Below, one piece after another: positions 1-9,512 of a stretch of DNA of 64,000 bases. The translations under genes were made by a program, and so were the position numbers. Below the pieces are notes generated by a model, which saw nothing but the letters and a program-made list of their open reading frames with translations, was not told the DNA's origin and did no database searches. Each line of letters opens with the position of its first letter. Positions within the stretch are counted from its first letter, which is position 1. The stretch covers positions 1 through 64,000 of the forward strand of contig CACFOQ010000007.1 in the NCBI GenBank assembly GCA_902567855.1, given 5' to 3'. This DNA is from an uncultured Alphaproteobacteria bacterium. GTDB taxonomy: Bacteria; Pseudomonadota; Alphaproteobacteria; HIMB59; GCA-002718135.

Positions 1-699
1 ATCAACAATATTTCCTTCTTTAATTAATTCTGGTTTGAGTTTTTGAAGTAAATCTCTGTAAGATTTAGAATTTACAAAACATATATCTTGACTATCTGGT
101 TTATCTTTAACAGGTAGATTAAAATTTTTTGCCATATCTCTGATTTCTGATTTTAGAAAATTACCTAAAGGAAATCTAAGATAATCCAATTGATCTTGAA
201 GAGTAGCAAAAAGAAAATAGCTTTGATCTTTTTTTTCATCTTTAGCTTTAAACAATTTAGCATTAAAAATATCCTTTGAACGTATTACATAATGTCCAGT
301 AACTAATGTATCTGCGTTTAATTTTTTGGCTTCATTAAGCAAATCTCTGAATTTAACTGTTTGATTACATTGTATACAAGGAACAGGTGTTTCACCGCTT
401 GCGTAACTATCAACAAAATTTTCTATGACTCCCTCATAAAACTTATCTTGATAGTCCAAAGTTATATGGGGAAATCCGTATTGATTTGCAACTTCTTTGG
501 CATCATTAATATCTTTTCCAGCACAGCAAGATTTAGAGCTTTTAGAAGATGTTTGACTATATAAATTTAGAGTTATACCTGTCACATCAAAGCCTTCTTT
601 TTTAAGCATAACAGCAGCAACTGAGCTATCTACCCCTCCAGACATAGCCACTACAACTTTTGTATCCTTACATTCCTTATTAAATCCAAGACTATTCAT
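1..699 (-). CDS. mnmA: tRNA-specific 2-thiouridylase MnmA (3' end outside window)
   Basis: Uses sulfur relayed from cysteine desulfurase to thiolate U34 of Lys, Glu and Gln tRNAs in the cytoplasm. The first 233 codons are visible. The PP-loop ATP motif SGGVDSS is at residues 20-26, the catalytic Cys108 lies in PCIQCN, and the partner Cys207 lies in DSQDICF, the expected spacing for the transient disulfide. GHYV and DQSYFL are also conserved. The ATG at 699 is the first in-frame start and leaves a short extension before the P-loop. The remaining C-terminal beta-barrel part, roughly 130 residues in the family, lies beyond base 1. It is divergent from the alpha/beta hydrolase gene across about 60 nt. 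Confidence 0.95.
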   Translation of the reverse strand, partial: MNSLGFNKECKDTKVVVAMSGGVDSSVAAVMLKKEGFDVTGITLNLYSQTSSKSSKSCCAGKDINDAKEVANQYGFPHITLDYQDKFYEGVIENFVDSYASGETPVPCIQCNQTVKFRDLLNEAKKLNADTLVTGHYVIRSKDIFNAKLFKAKDEKKDQSYFLFATLQDQLDYLRFPLGNFLKSEIRDMAKNFNLPVKDKPDSQDICFVNSKSYRDLLQKLKPELIKEGNIVD

Positions 700-761
700 A
701 TAAAAATAAGTTTTAATCTATATTTACAAAATTGCTTTAGTTCAATAATACCATTATTTAA

Positions 762-1409
762 ATGGTAGATTTATTAATTCCTGGTCCGGAAGGTAAAATT
801 GAGGCTAAATATAGTCACAATAATAATGACAAATCTCCAATTGTATTAATTTTACATCCAGATCCCTCTAGAGGGGGGTCAATGAATACTAAAATAGTCT
901 TCAATTTATATAAACTTTTTGCAAATAATGGATTTTCAACAATTAGATTTAATTTTAGAGGTGTTGGAAAAAGTGAAGGAATATTTGATGATGGAGAGGG
1001 GGAGCTAAGTGATGCAGCCAGCGTATTAGATTGGTTACAACAATATAATACTAATTCTAAAATAGTATGGGTTGCTGGTTTTTCTTTTGGAGCCTGGGTT
1101 GCAATGCAGTTGCTAATGAGAAGACCAGAAATAAATGGTTTTATAAGTGTTTCTCCTCCAGCAAATTTAAGAGATTTTAGTTTTCTTGCTCCTTGCCCTT
1201 CTTCTGGTTTAATAATTCATGGAGACAAAGATACTATTGCTTCTTTTGACTCTGCTAAAATTTTATCAGAAAAACTTCAAAAGCAAAAAAAAGTTGATAT
1301 TCAGTTTAAATCTATCAAAGGAGCTGATCATTTTTATGAGAATTATGTTGATCAATTCTTATTGACAATTGATACTTATATCAAAAATTCTTTAGATGTA
1401 TTAAAGTGA
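762..1409 (+). CDS. alpha/beta hydrolase, serine esterase-like
   Basis: A 215-residue cytoplasmic alpha/beta hydrolase of the small type common in Alphaproteobacteria. The nucleophile elbow GFSFGAW places the Ser at residue 108. The acid is probably D157 in HGDKD, and the His is H190 in GADHF, giving a Ser-Asp-His order typical of the fold. The N-terminal LHPDPSRGGSM segment resembles the oxyanion region of this subfamily. There is no signal peptide. The substrate cannot be told from sequence. It lies 26 nt upstream of tyrS on the same strand and is probably co-transcribed with it. Confidence 0.85.
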   Translation: MVDLLIPGPEGKIEAKYSHNNNDKSPIVLILHPDPSRGGSMNTKIVFNLYKLFANNGFSTIRFNFRGVGKSEGIFDDGEGELSDAASVLDWLQQYNTNSKIVWVAGFSFGAWVAMQLLMRRPEINGFISVSPPANLRDFSFLAPCPSSGLIIHGDKDTIASFDSAKILSEKLQKQKKVDIQFKSIKGADHFYENYVDQFLLTIDTYIKNSLDVLK

Positions 1410-1435
1410 TTTTAAATATTAATTTAATTTTTTAA

Positions 1436-2680
1436 ATGAACTATAAATCTGATTTTTTAAATGAAATAAATTCAAGAGGATTTATATATCAAACAAGTGA
1501 TATAAATGATTTAGATATTAGATTATCTAAAAAAAAAATTACAGCATATATAGGATTTGATATAACAAATGATAGTCTGCATATAGGTAGTTTAGTTCAA
1601 TTAATGTTGCTTCATTGGTTGGATCATTATGGTCACAAAACTATTGCACTTATGGGAGGTGGAACAACATTAGTTGGAGATCCTTCTGGAAAAGATGAAG
1701 CTAGAAAAATACTTCAAATAAAAGATATAGAAAAAAATATTAATAAAATAGAATCAACTTTTAATAAATTTATTGATCTAAAAAGTAAAGGCAAACTAAT
1801 CAATAATTATGAATGGCTATCCAATTTAAATTATATTAATTTTTTAAGAGATATAGGATCGAAAATCACTATAAACAAAATGCTAACCTTTGATTCTGTA
1901 AAGAATAGACTTGATAGAGAGCAGCCACTTTCGTTTTTAGAATTTAATTATATGTTACTTCAAGCATATGATTTTTTTCACTTAAATAAAGAACATGAGT
2001 GCGAATTACAATTAGGAGGTTCTGATCAATGGGGAAATATAATAGCAGGTATTGATTTAATTCGCCGTCTAAATAATAAAAAAGCATTTGCTATAACTTC
2101 ACCTTTAATCACTAATAATGATGGGTCAAAGATGGGTAAAACAGCAGATGGGGCAATTTGGTTGGATGAAAAAAAATTATCAAACTATGATTTTTACCAA
2201 TTTTGGAGAAATGTAAATGACTCAGATGTTCCAAAATTTATTAATTTATTTACAAAGCTACCTATTGAAGAGAGAAAGAAACTTTCAAAACTTAAAGATC
2301 AAGAAATTAATGAAGCAAAAAAAATTTTAGCTTTTGAAGTAACTAAAATCACAAGGGGTGAGAAACAAGCAAAAGAAGCTGAAGAAATAAGTACAAATAT
2401 TTTTTTAAATAACAAAATAGATAATCGTATTAATTCTTTTGAAATAGAATCTAATAAGATTAAAGATTCTTCATTTTCAATAATCGATGCTATTGAAAAA
2501 CTTGAATTGGTTAAAAGCAGAAGTGAAGTAAAAAGATTAATTAAATCTAAAGGAATAAAAATAGATAACGAAAATTATAACAGAAGTGATTTTTCTTTAT
2601 CAAAATATTTTTCTAAAAATGAAATTAAAATTAGCGTTGGTAAAAAAAACTTTGGTATAATAAAAATTTCTAAAAAATAA
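1436..2680 (+). CDS. tyrS: tyrosyl-tRNA synthetase
   Basis: Charges tRNA-Tyr with tyrosine using ATP. The 414 residues match the bacterial TyrRS length. The class I HIGH-type motif is HIGS at residues 49-52 and the KMSKS-type motif is KMGKT at 232-236. GGSDQWGN around residue 194 is part of the tyrosine/tRNA site. A C-terminal S4-like RNA-binding domain is seen from about residue 350 (SRSEVKRLIKSKGIKI). It converges on prfB with about 30 nt between stops. Confidence 0.97.
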   Translation: MNYKSDFLNEINSRGFIYQTSDINDLDIRLSKKKITAYIGFDITNDSLHIGSLVQLMLLHWLDHYGHKTIALMGGGTTLVGDPSGKDEARKILQIKDIEKNINKIESTFNKFIDLKSKGKLINNYEWLSNLNYINFLRDIGSKITINKMLTFDSVKNRLDREQPLSFLEFNYMLLQAYDFFHLNKEHECELQLGGSDQWGNIIAGIDLIRRLNNKKAFAITSPLITNNDGSKMGKTADGAIWLDEKKLSNYDFYQFWRNVNDSDVPKFINLFTKLPIEERKKLSKLKDQEINEAKKILAFEVTKITRGEKQAKEAEEISTNIFLNNKIDNRINSFEIESNKIKDSSFSIIDAIEKLELVKSRSEVKRLIKSKGIKIDNENYNRSDFSLSKYFSKNEIKISVGKKNFGIIKISKK

Positions 2681-2711
2681 GATATTTACTTCAAATAATT
2701 TTAAATAAAAA

Positions 2712-3801
2712 TTAAAGTGTTAAAGATTTTTCTAAAAATTTATCTATATTACCATCTAATACGTCATTAACATTTGATGATTCATGATTGGTTCTCAAGT
2801 CTTTAATTAATTTGTATGGATGCAAAATATAAGATCTTATTTGATTACCCCAACCAATATCTTTTTTTTCACTATTAATCTTATTTTCTTCTTCTTTTCT
2901 TTTTTGAATTTCAAGTTCATAAAGTCTTGATTTGAGCATTCCCATAGCATTAGATTTATTTTTATGCTGAGATCTATCATTTTGACATTGCACAACAATA
3001 TTACTAGGAAAATGTGTAATTCTAACTGCGCTATCTGTTTTGTTTACATGCTGACCACCAGCACCAGACGCTCTGTAAGTATCAATTCTTATATCAGTTT
3101 CATTGATTGAAATATCTATATTCTCATCTATTTCAGGATATACCCAGACACTAGCAAAACTAGTATGCCTTCTTTTATTACTATCAAAAGGTGAGATTCT
3201 AACCAATCTATGAATTCCACTTTCTTTTTTTAACCATCCATAGGTAAAAGTTCCTATGATTTTCATAGTTGAAGATTTAATTCCTGCTTCTTCACCTTGT
3301 GATTCTTGTAATAAAACTACTTCTAAATTCTTATCTTCTGCCCACCTTATATACATGCGCTGTAGCATCATTGCCCAATCTTGACTTTCTGTTCCTCCTG
3401 CCCCGGCATGAATTTCTAAAAAAGCACTGTTTGAATCAGCCTCGTTATTCATTAAATTTAAATATCGCACTTTATTGGAATCCTTTAAAATTTTTTTAGA
3501 ATCATTAATTAGATATTTTAAAGTTTCCTCATCTTTTTCATTAATGGCTAATTTATAAAATTCTTCTAGATCTTTCAAAGATTGTTCAATTCTTTTAAAA
3601 TCACTTATTCTAGTTTCTAATAATTTAATTTCTTGAAAAAATATTTTTGCTTTAGGATTTTCCCATATCTTAGGATTGTTAGTTTTTGATTTTAGAGATT
3701 CCAGTTCTTCAGATAATTTTGTGTAGTCAAACACCCCTCCTTAAAAGATTAAAATTATCTTTTATTAATTCTATATTTTTTTCTATTTCTTCATTAATCA
3801 T
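2712..3801 (-). CDS. prfB: peptide chain release factor 2, made by programmed +1 frameshift
   Basis: RF2 ends translation at UGA and UAA. The main frame carries the codon-recognition motif SPF (in RISPFDS) and the peptidyl hydrolysis motif GGQ (in GAGGQHVNK). A GTG start at 3734 would leave the protein short at its N-terminus. The likely start is the ATG at 3801: it opens 24 codons that end at an in-frame UGA, preceded by AGGAGG in the same spacing as the E. coli site. A +1 slip at GTT-T joins this leader to the main frame and gives about 362 residues, close to the 365 of E. coli RF2. It starts two bases after the end of the mrcA tail. Regulation is expected to be autogenous: low RF2 slows termination at UGA and favours frameshifting. 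Confidence 0.95.
3726..3741 (-). promoter_or_regulatory. prfB programmed +1 frameshift site
   Basis: Read on the minus strand, the zero-frame codons are AGG AGG GGT GTT TGA followed by C. The internal Shine-Dalgarno AGGAGG sits three bases before the slip codon, as in E. coli (AGG GGG UAU CUU UGA C). The UGA-C stop context is also kept. The slip codon is GTT, so the P-site tRNA would be Val re-pairing from GUU to UUU, instead of the near-universal Leu CUU. The downstream frame resumes with GAC TAC ACA, encoding the conserved DYTKL start of RF2. Confidence 0.9.
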
Positions 3802-3803
3802 AA

Positions 3804-6162
3804 TTATTGTATTAATAAACTACCCGTACCAGAAATGGAATTATTATTAATTGAGCTAAGGCTATCTAATTTTATTATACTATTATTATAGGGTTCAGTA
3901 CCGACTATAAAAGGTTCTAAAATTCCATCTGAGTCTTTTGTCATCAATCCAGTGTTTTGATCAATTTTTACAAAACTAAGTCCAGAAGGAATTCTAAAAG
4001 GAACTTTATTTGAATTGATATTGGCCTCTTTCATAAATTTTTTTAAATATTGGTACAGCAACTGCTGAACCTGTTTGCTTATAACCTAAGGTTTTTGGTT
4101 TATCAAAACCTACAAATACTCCCAGAGCTAAATCTGGAGAAAACCCAATAAACCATGCATCTTTGTTTTCATTTGTAGTTCCCGTTTTTCCACCCAAAGG
4201 AATATTTAATGAAGATATTTTTTTCCCCGTCCCTCTTAATACGACTCCTTCAAGCATAGAGGTTATTTGAAAAGCAATTCTTGGGTCCAAAATATTTTTT
4301 TGTAAAGAAGAGATAATAGGTAAATTATAGTCTAATTTTTTTTTATTTTGTAAACAATTAATACATTTATTTATTTCATTATTAATTATTTGTTTCCCAT
4401 TTTTATCATGAACACTTAAAATTAATGTTGGCTTGATATCTTTTCCACCATTTACAATCATTGCATAAGCATTGGTTAAATCTATTAAATTTACTGATCC
4501 AGAACCTAGTGACATTGATAAATTTTCATCCATATAATCAGCTATTTTAAAATCTTTTGCAGTATCTAATATTTTTTTCATACCAATTTTATCAGACAAT
4601 CTTATAGTCATTAAATTCCTAGATTTTTCTATCCCAGTTCTCATAGTGCTTAATCCATAAAATTTATCAGTATAATTAGATGGCTTCCATTTAGGCAGTC
4701 CCGGACCTTGATCGACTACATATGGCGCGTCTAAAACAAGTGTAGAAGGACTATAGCCTTCTTTTAAAGCAGAAATATATACAAAAGGTTTAAATGCAGA
4801 TCCTGGCTGCCTATAAGCTTGAGTAGCTCTATTAAACTCACTTAATTCAAAACTAAAACCTCCAGATAATGCCAAAACTTTTCCAGTATGCGGATCTATT
4901 GCTACTATAGCACCATTTACCTCTGGAATTTGTCTAATAATTAAAGAGGAATTTACAAATTCAGCAAAAAAAACATCATCAAATAAAAACTTTTCATCTA
5001 AAAGCCATTTATTTTCTTCATGACTCAAATTTATTTGATATTTTTTTAAAGTTTCATCTACTACTGTCAAAAAATCTTTATCAACATTAATAACTTTAAA
5101 TTTTAACCATTTTTTTGGAAAAGGATTTTCAACATTTTCAGCAAAAGAATTATTAGTGCCGTTTTCATCATGTTTTGTTATTGAGCCTCTCCAACCATAT
5201 TTTTTATCCTGATTTATTAAGCTATCAATTAAAACTTGATCTAAAATTTTTTGCAAATTTGTATCTATAGATGTTTTTACAACTAAACCTTCTTCATAAA
5301 GCAATTGATTACCTAGGGTTTTCTTTAGTTGTTTTCTTACTTCTGCTTTATAATAATCTGCCTCTTCAAATCTTTCTTCAAATCTTTTCGAAGTTATAAG
5401 TGGCTTGCTGGATAATGATTGCATTTTTTTTAAATCTATAAAATTATTTATTTGCATTTTATTTAAAACCCAATTTCTTCTTTCTATTGCTTTTTTATAA
5501 TTACTTTTTGGATTATAATTATTTGGAGCCTTAGGAAGTGCGGCTAAAAAAGCACATTCATCAATAGTTAATTCATTTAAAGCTTTATTAAAATAATTCA
5601 TACTTGCAGAAGCAACTCCATAAGAGCCATAACCTAAATAAATATCATTTAGATAGAGTTCTAGAATATCTTTTTTACTTAGTATGTTTTCAATTCTAAT
5701 TGCTAAAACTACTTCTTTAAATTTTCTTTCAAGGCTTATTTCATTTGTTAGTAATAAGTTTTTAACAACCTGTTGAGAAATAGTAGAAGCTCCAATCATT
5801 CTTTTTTTTGTAAATTTATTAAATAAATTTGTATATATTGCTCTTGTAATAGCTAGAGGATCTATTCCTTTATGATAAAAAAAATTTTTATCTTCAGCAG
5901 AAATAAATGCATTAATTAAATTATTTGGTATTCTATCTATAGGGATAAAAAGTCTCTCTTCTATAAAATACTTATCCAATAAAATTCCATCTGAAGTAAA
6001 AACTCTTGATGATAAATTTGGATTATAATTTTTTAATTCATCATAACTTGGGAGCTCAGGTGTATATTTCCATAAAAAGAATAAAATTATTAAAAAGGAA
6101 AAAAAACCTAAAAAGAGGGAGATAAATATGATTTTTTTTAAAAAAATAAAGAAATATTTCAT
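3804..6162 (-). CDS. mrcA: penicillin-binding protein 1A, bifunctional; frame broken near C-terminus
   Basis: A class A PBP that polymerises and cross-links peptidoglycan. It has an N-terminal membrane anchor (about residues 8-30), then the GT51 glycosyltransferase with the catalytic Glu in ISAEDKNFF. The transpeptidase follows with SxxK (GSAFK), SxN (SRN) and KTG (GGKTGTT). The main frame runs 718 residues but ends in an unrelated tail, IYERGQYQFK, at 4006. The conserved continuation FMKEA...PFRIPSG is in another frame down to 3804. The switch is at a run of seven A (minus strand; 4038-4044). Reading six A instead gives a continuous protein of about 785 residues. This could be an assembly indel, transcriptional slippage or a true mutation. 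It is divergent from rne. Confidence 0.9.
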
Positions 6163-6315
6163 GAAAGTGATTTGTAGATTGTGAAAGAGTTAAAAATATG
6201 TCAATAGGCAAATACAAAAAAAATTAAATAATTTAAAACAAATAACACACACATTTACTAAAAAATAAGAAATAATGAATAATTCAATACTAAAAATTAA
6301 TGGAGTTTCAAAATT

Positions 6316-8220
6316 ATGGCCAAAAGAATACTTATTGATACATCAAAATCAGAGGAAACAAGAATTGCAGTTACAGTTGAAGAAAAGTTAGATGATTACG
6401 AAATAGAATCTGAAAAGAAACTTGCAGTAAAAGGGAATGTATATTTAGCAAAAATTACTAGAGTTGAGCCATCCTTGCAAGCAGCATTTGTTGATTTTGG
6501 TTCAAGCAGAAATGGCTTTCTTCCTTTAACAGAGATACATCCAGATTATTTTAAGATTCCAGTCGCTGATCAAGAAAAATTATCAATTCTATTAAAGAAT
6601 CTCCGCTCTGATAATGATGAGGAAGATAAACAAAATAAGGAAATCGATGAAAATAATAACAATAATATACCTGATGAATCTAATGAAGAAAAAAAAATAA
6701 ATTTAAAGGATTCTAAAAAAGAATATATTAATTTTTTTAGAAAATATAAGATTCAAGATGTTATTAAACCCAGACAGGTTCTTTTAGTTCAAGTCAATAA
6801 AGAAGAAAGGGGCTTTAAAGGAGCGGCTCTAACAACTTTTCTTTCTTTTGCAGGAAGATATTGTGTTTTGATGCCTAATAGTTTGAATAATGATGGAATT
6901 TCAAGAAAAATAGGCGACATAGAAGAAAGAAAGAAATTAAAAAATATTTTATCAAGTGTTAATGTGCCTGAAAATATGTCAGTAATAGTTAGAACAGCTG
7001 GAATTGGCAAAACAAAGAAAGAAATTTCAAAAGATTTATCTTATTTGACAAATCAATGGAACAAAATACGTGAAAATACTATTAAGTCTCAAGCTCCAAG
7101 CATTATTTATGAAGAAGGAAGTATTATTAAAAGAGCAATAAGAGATTTATTAACAGATGATGTAGAAGAAATTTTAGTAGAAGGTAAAGATGGTTATGAC
7201 ACTGCTAAGAAGTTAACTAAAAATATTGTTCCTACAAAAGTAACAAAAGTAAAGCTTTACAAAGGAAAAGATAAATCATTATTTAGTGAATATAATATTG
7301 AAAATCAAGTTAATGAATTATTTAGTTTATCTGTTAAATTACAATCTGGAGGTTCTATTGTAATAAATACCACCGAAGCATTGGTTGCAATAGATGTAAA
7401 TTCTGGAAAAAATACTTCTGAAAGGAATATTGAAAATACAGCCTTAAAAACCAATCTAGAAGCAGCCACAGAAGTTGCAAGACAACTAAGACTTAGAGAT
7501 TTGGGTGGATTAGTTGTTATTGACTTTATTGATATGGATGATTATCGAAATAATTTTAAAGTTGAAAAAGCTATTAAAAATGCTCTTTTTAAAGATAGGG
7601 CTAGGGTTCAGGTAGGTAGAATAAGCATGTTTGGATTACTTGAGCTTTCGAGACAACGTCTTCGCTCAAGCCTAATAGATAGATCTTTTGAAAAATGTCC
7701 CTATTGTAATGGTACAGGATTAATTTTGAATACAAACTCGATTAGTGAGCAAATTATTAAACTAATAAATGAAAAATTAATATCTAACAAAGGTCAAAAA
7801 ATTCAGGTTAAATGTAATTCAGCTCTTGCTGAAACATTAATGAATGAAAAAAGAATGGAAATTAATAAACTTGAAGAAAAATATAACTCAAAAATTCTTT
7901 TTGATTTTGATAATCATTATTCACTTCATGAGCCTGCCATTAATGAAATAGAAGAAATTAATATTACTAAAACAAAGAACAAAAATTCTGAGAAAAAATC
8001 TCTAAAAAAGAAATTACCAAATGCAAAAAAAGATATAAAGATTAAACCAAAAGTAAAAAAAAAGGTAATTAAAGAAAAGAAAGAAAAAATTAATAAATTA
8101 ATTAAAAAAAAGAAAAATAATAAAGATGCTGAAAAGGATGATATTTCATCTTCTTCAAAAAATATTAATGAAATGCCAAGTACTAATGATGATGAAAAAT
8201 CAGGTTGGTGGTCGCAATAA
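6316..8220 (+). CDS. rne: ribonuclease E/G family endoribonuclease
   Basis: A single-strand endonuclease for mRNA decay and rRNA/tRNA processing. It begins AKRILIDTSKSEETR, followed by the split S1 domain. An acidic Asn/Glu-rich insert of about 50 residues (residues 97-145) separates the S1 halves, as in alphaproteobacterial RNase E. The catalytic Mg-binding Asp residues are in AIDVNSGK and VVIDFIDMDD, and the zinc-link is CPYCNGTG. After the catalytic core comes a short Lys-rich tail (about residues 545-605) ending GWWSQ; the long degradosome scaffold is absent. A GGAG lies about 10 nt before the ATG. The next gene overlaps or abuts its stop. Confidence 0.95.
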   Translation: MAKRILIDTSKSEETRIAVTVEEKLDDYEIESEKKLAVKGNVYLAKITRVEPSLQAAFVDFGSSRNGFLPLTEIHPDYFKIPVADQEKLSILLKNLRSDNDEEDKQNKEIDENNNNNIPDESNEEKKINLKDSKKEYINFFRKYKIQDVIKPRQVLLVQVNKEERGFKGAALTTFLSFAGRYCVLMPNSLNNDGISRKIGDIEERKKLKNILSSVNVPENMSVIVRTAGIGKTKKEISKDLSYLTNQWNKIRENTIKSQAPSIIYEEGSIIKRAIRDLLTDDVEEILVEGKDGYDTAKKLTKNIVPTKVTKVKLYKGKDKSLFSEYNIENQVNELFSLSVKLQSGGSIVINTTEALVAIDVNSGKNTSERNIENTALKTNLEAATEVARQLRLRDLGGLVVIDFIDMDDYRNNFKVEKAIKNALFKDRARVQVGRISMFGLLELSRQRLRSSLIDRSFEKCPYCNGTGLILNTNSISEQIIKLINEKLISNKGQKIQVKCNSALAETLMNEKRMEINKLEEKYNSKILFDFDNHYSLHEPAINEIEEINITKTKNKNSEKKSLKKKLPNAKKDIKIKPKVKKKVIKEKKEKINKLIKKKKNNKDAEKDDISSSSKNINEMPSTNDDEKSGWWSQ

Positions 8221-9509
8221 TAAATGAAAAAAATTTTTTTTTTTATTTTTTTTTTATTTGTTCAAACCTGCAAGCAAATGTAGTATATGACTACGAAACA
8301 AATATTTTTTTTAAAGAAATTATAAAATCAATTACTGAAGTTAATAATTTTAAAAAAAATGTATCTTTTGCTGTAATTTTAGATGATGAACCTAATGCAT
8401 TTATTACTGAAAATAATAATTTAATTATCTCTTCTGGTTTAATAAAGTTTTCAGATTCTTATGAGGCAATTGTTGGAGTTATAGCACATGAAATAGGTCA
8501 TATTGATAAATTTCATATAACTAAAAGAAAGCAATCTATTGAAGATTTAACTAATTTAAATAATTTAACAAATATCTCTATTTTAGCTGGCTCGTTGATA
8601 TCAAATAACAACGAATATCTATTTAAATCATTAATAGGTAACAAATTAACTATTCAAAATTATTTTCAATCTTTTAGCAGAGAGCAAGAAAGAGAAGCTG
8701 ATTTTTATGCTATTGAAACATTGAATAAACTTAATTTATCTTCTACTCCTTTAAAAAATTTATTAAAAAAAATAGAAGAAGAATCAAGAAAAAAAGGAAT
8801 TAAAGATGAATTTTTTAGATTTTCTTCACATCCTATTTATAAAGAAAGATATGACATAATTAATAATGGGAACAATAATGATGACAATATTTTTGATGAA
8901 AAGCTTAATAATAGATTTAATTTTATACGAGGAAAATTTTTTGGTTATACCTCAAATGATATACATGAAATTGATGAATTCCTAGAAATACAATATTATA
9001 ATTATGCCTCTTCAATAATTCTATCAAAAAAAGGAAAGCTTAAAAAATCTCTATCAGGTTTAAATAATTTAATTAAAAATAATAAAGAAAATATACATTT
9101 AATAGAGACAAAAGCAGATATTTTATACTCTCATGGTTTTTTTTCAGAAGCTTTACTTTTTTATAATTTATCTATTAATAAAAATCACAAAAATTATTAC
9201 GTTAAAAAAAGGATTTTTGATATTAAATTTTCAATTTTAAACCCAGATGATAAAAATGAATCACAAGCTTTATTTAATGAATATAAGTTTTTATTAAATA
9301 TTTTTTATAATAATCAGGACTTAATTAAGAAATTAGCAGTTCTTGCTTCAGAAAATAATCTAACTTATTGGATAAGTTATTTTAATGTTCGACAATATCT
9401 TAATAATAATGAATATGATCAAAAAAGTCTGTTAAATGAGCTTAAAAAAATTAAAAAGAATACTTCTGATTATGATTTAATTAGATTAATTGATAAGATA
9501 ATTCTCTAA
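8205..9509 (+). CDS. M48-family zinc metalloprotease with TPR-like C-terminus (BepA-like); start uncertain
   Basis: A predicted periplasmic metalloprotease of the BepA/YfgC type. HEIGH (in GVIAHEIGHIDKFH) supplies the zinc His pair and catalytic Glu, and the third ligand is the Glu in EREADFYAIE. The C-terminal ~170 residues are helical and TPR-like. The frame is open from TTG 8205 or GTG 8208, inside the end of rne. A better start is ATG 8224, three bases after the rne stop, which encodes MKKIFFF; but it is out of frame because of T11 and T10 runs. One extra T would give a clean signal peptide ending LQA before NVVYDYE. Family members act in outer-membrane protein quality control; this specific role is inferred. 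Confidence 0.82.
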   Translation: MVVAIINEKNFFFYFFFICSNLQANVVYDYETNIFFKEIIKSITEVNNFKKNVSFAVILDDEPNAFITENNNLIISSGLIKFSDSYEAIVGVIAHEIGHIDKFHITKRKQSIEDLTNLNNLTNISILAGSLISNNNEYLFKSLIGNKLTIQNYFQSFSREQEREADFYAIETLNKLNLSSTPLKNLLKKIEEESRKKGIKDEFFRFSSHPIYKERYDIINNGNNNDDNIFDEKLNNRFNFIRGKFFGYTSNDIHEIDEFLEIQYYNYASSIILSKKGKLKKSLSGLNNLIKNNKENIHLIETKADILYSHGFFSEALLFYNLSINKNHKNYYVKKRIFDIKFSILNPDDKNESQALFNEYKFLLNIFYNNQDLIKKLAVLASENNLTYWISYFNVRQYLNNNEYDQKSLLNELKKIKKNTSDYDLIRLIDKIIL

Positions 9510-9512
9510 TTT

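Noticed and set aside
361-564. 67-codon plus-strand frame
   Set aside because: Lies antisense inside the well-conserved MnmA coding region, with no recognisable domain or ribosome site.
3804-4061. Separate 85-codon gene upstream of prfB
   Set aside because: From its ninth residue it matches the expected C-terminal continuation of PBP1A (FMKEA...PFRIPSG) and it has only a TTG start inside mrcA. It is the tail of mrcA after a frame break.
8221-8260. Poly-T tracts as a terminator for rne
   Set aside because: There is no GC stem before them, and they sit at the position of the signal peptide of the next gene.
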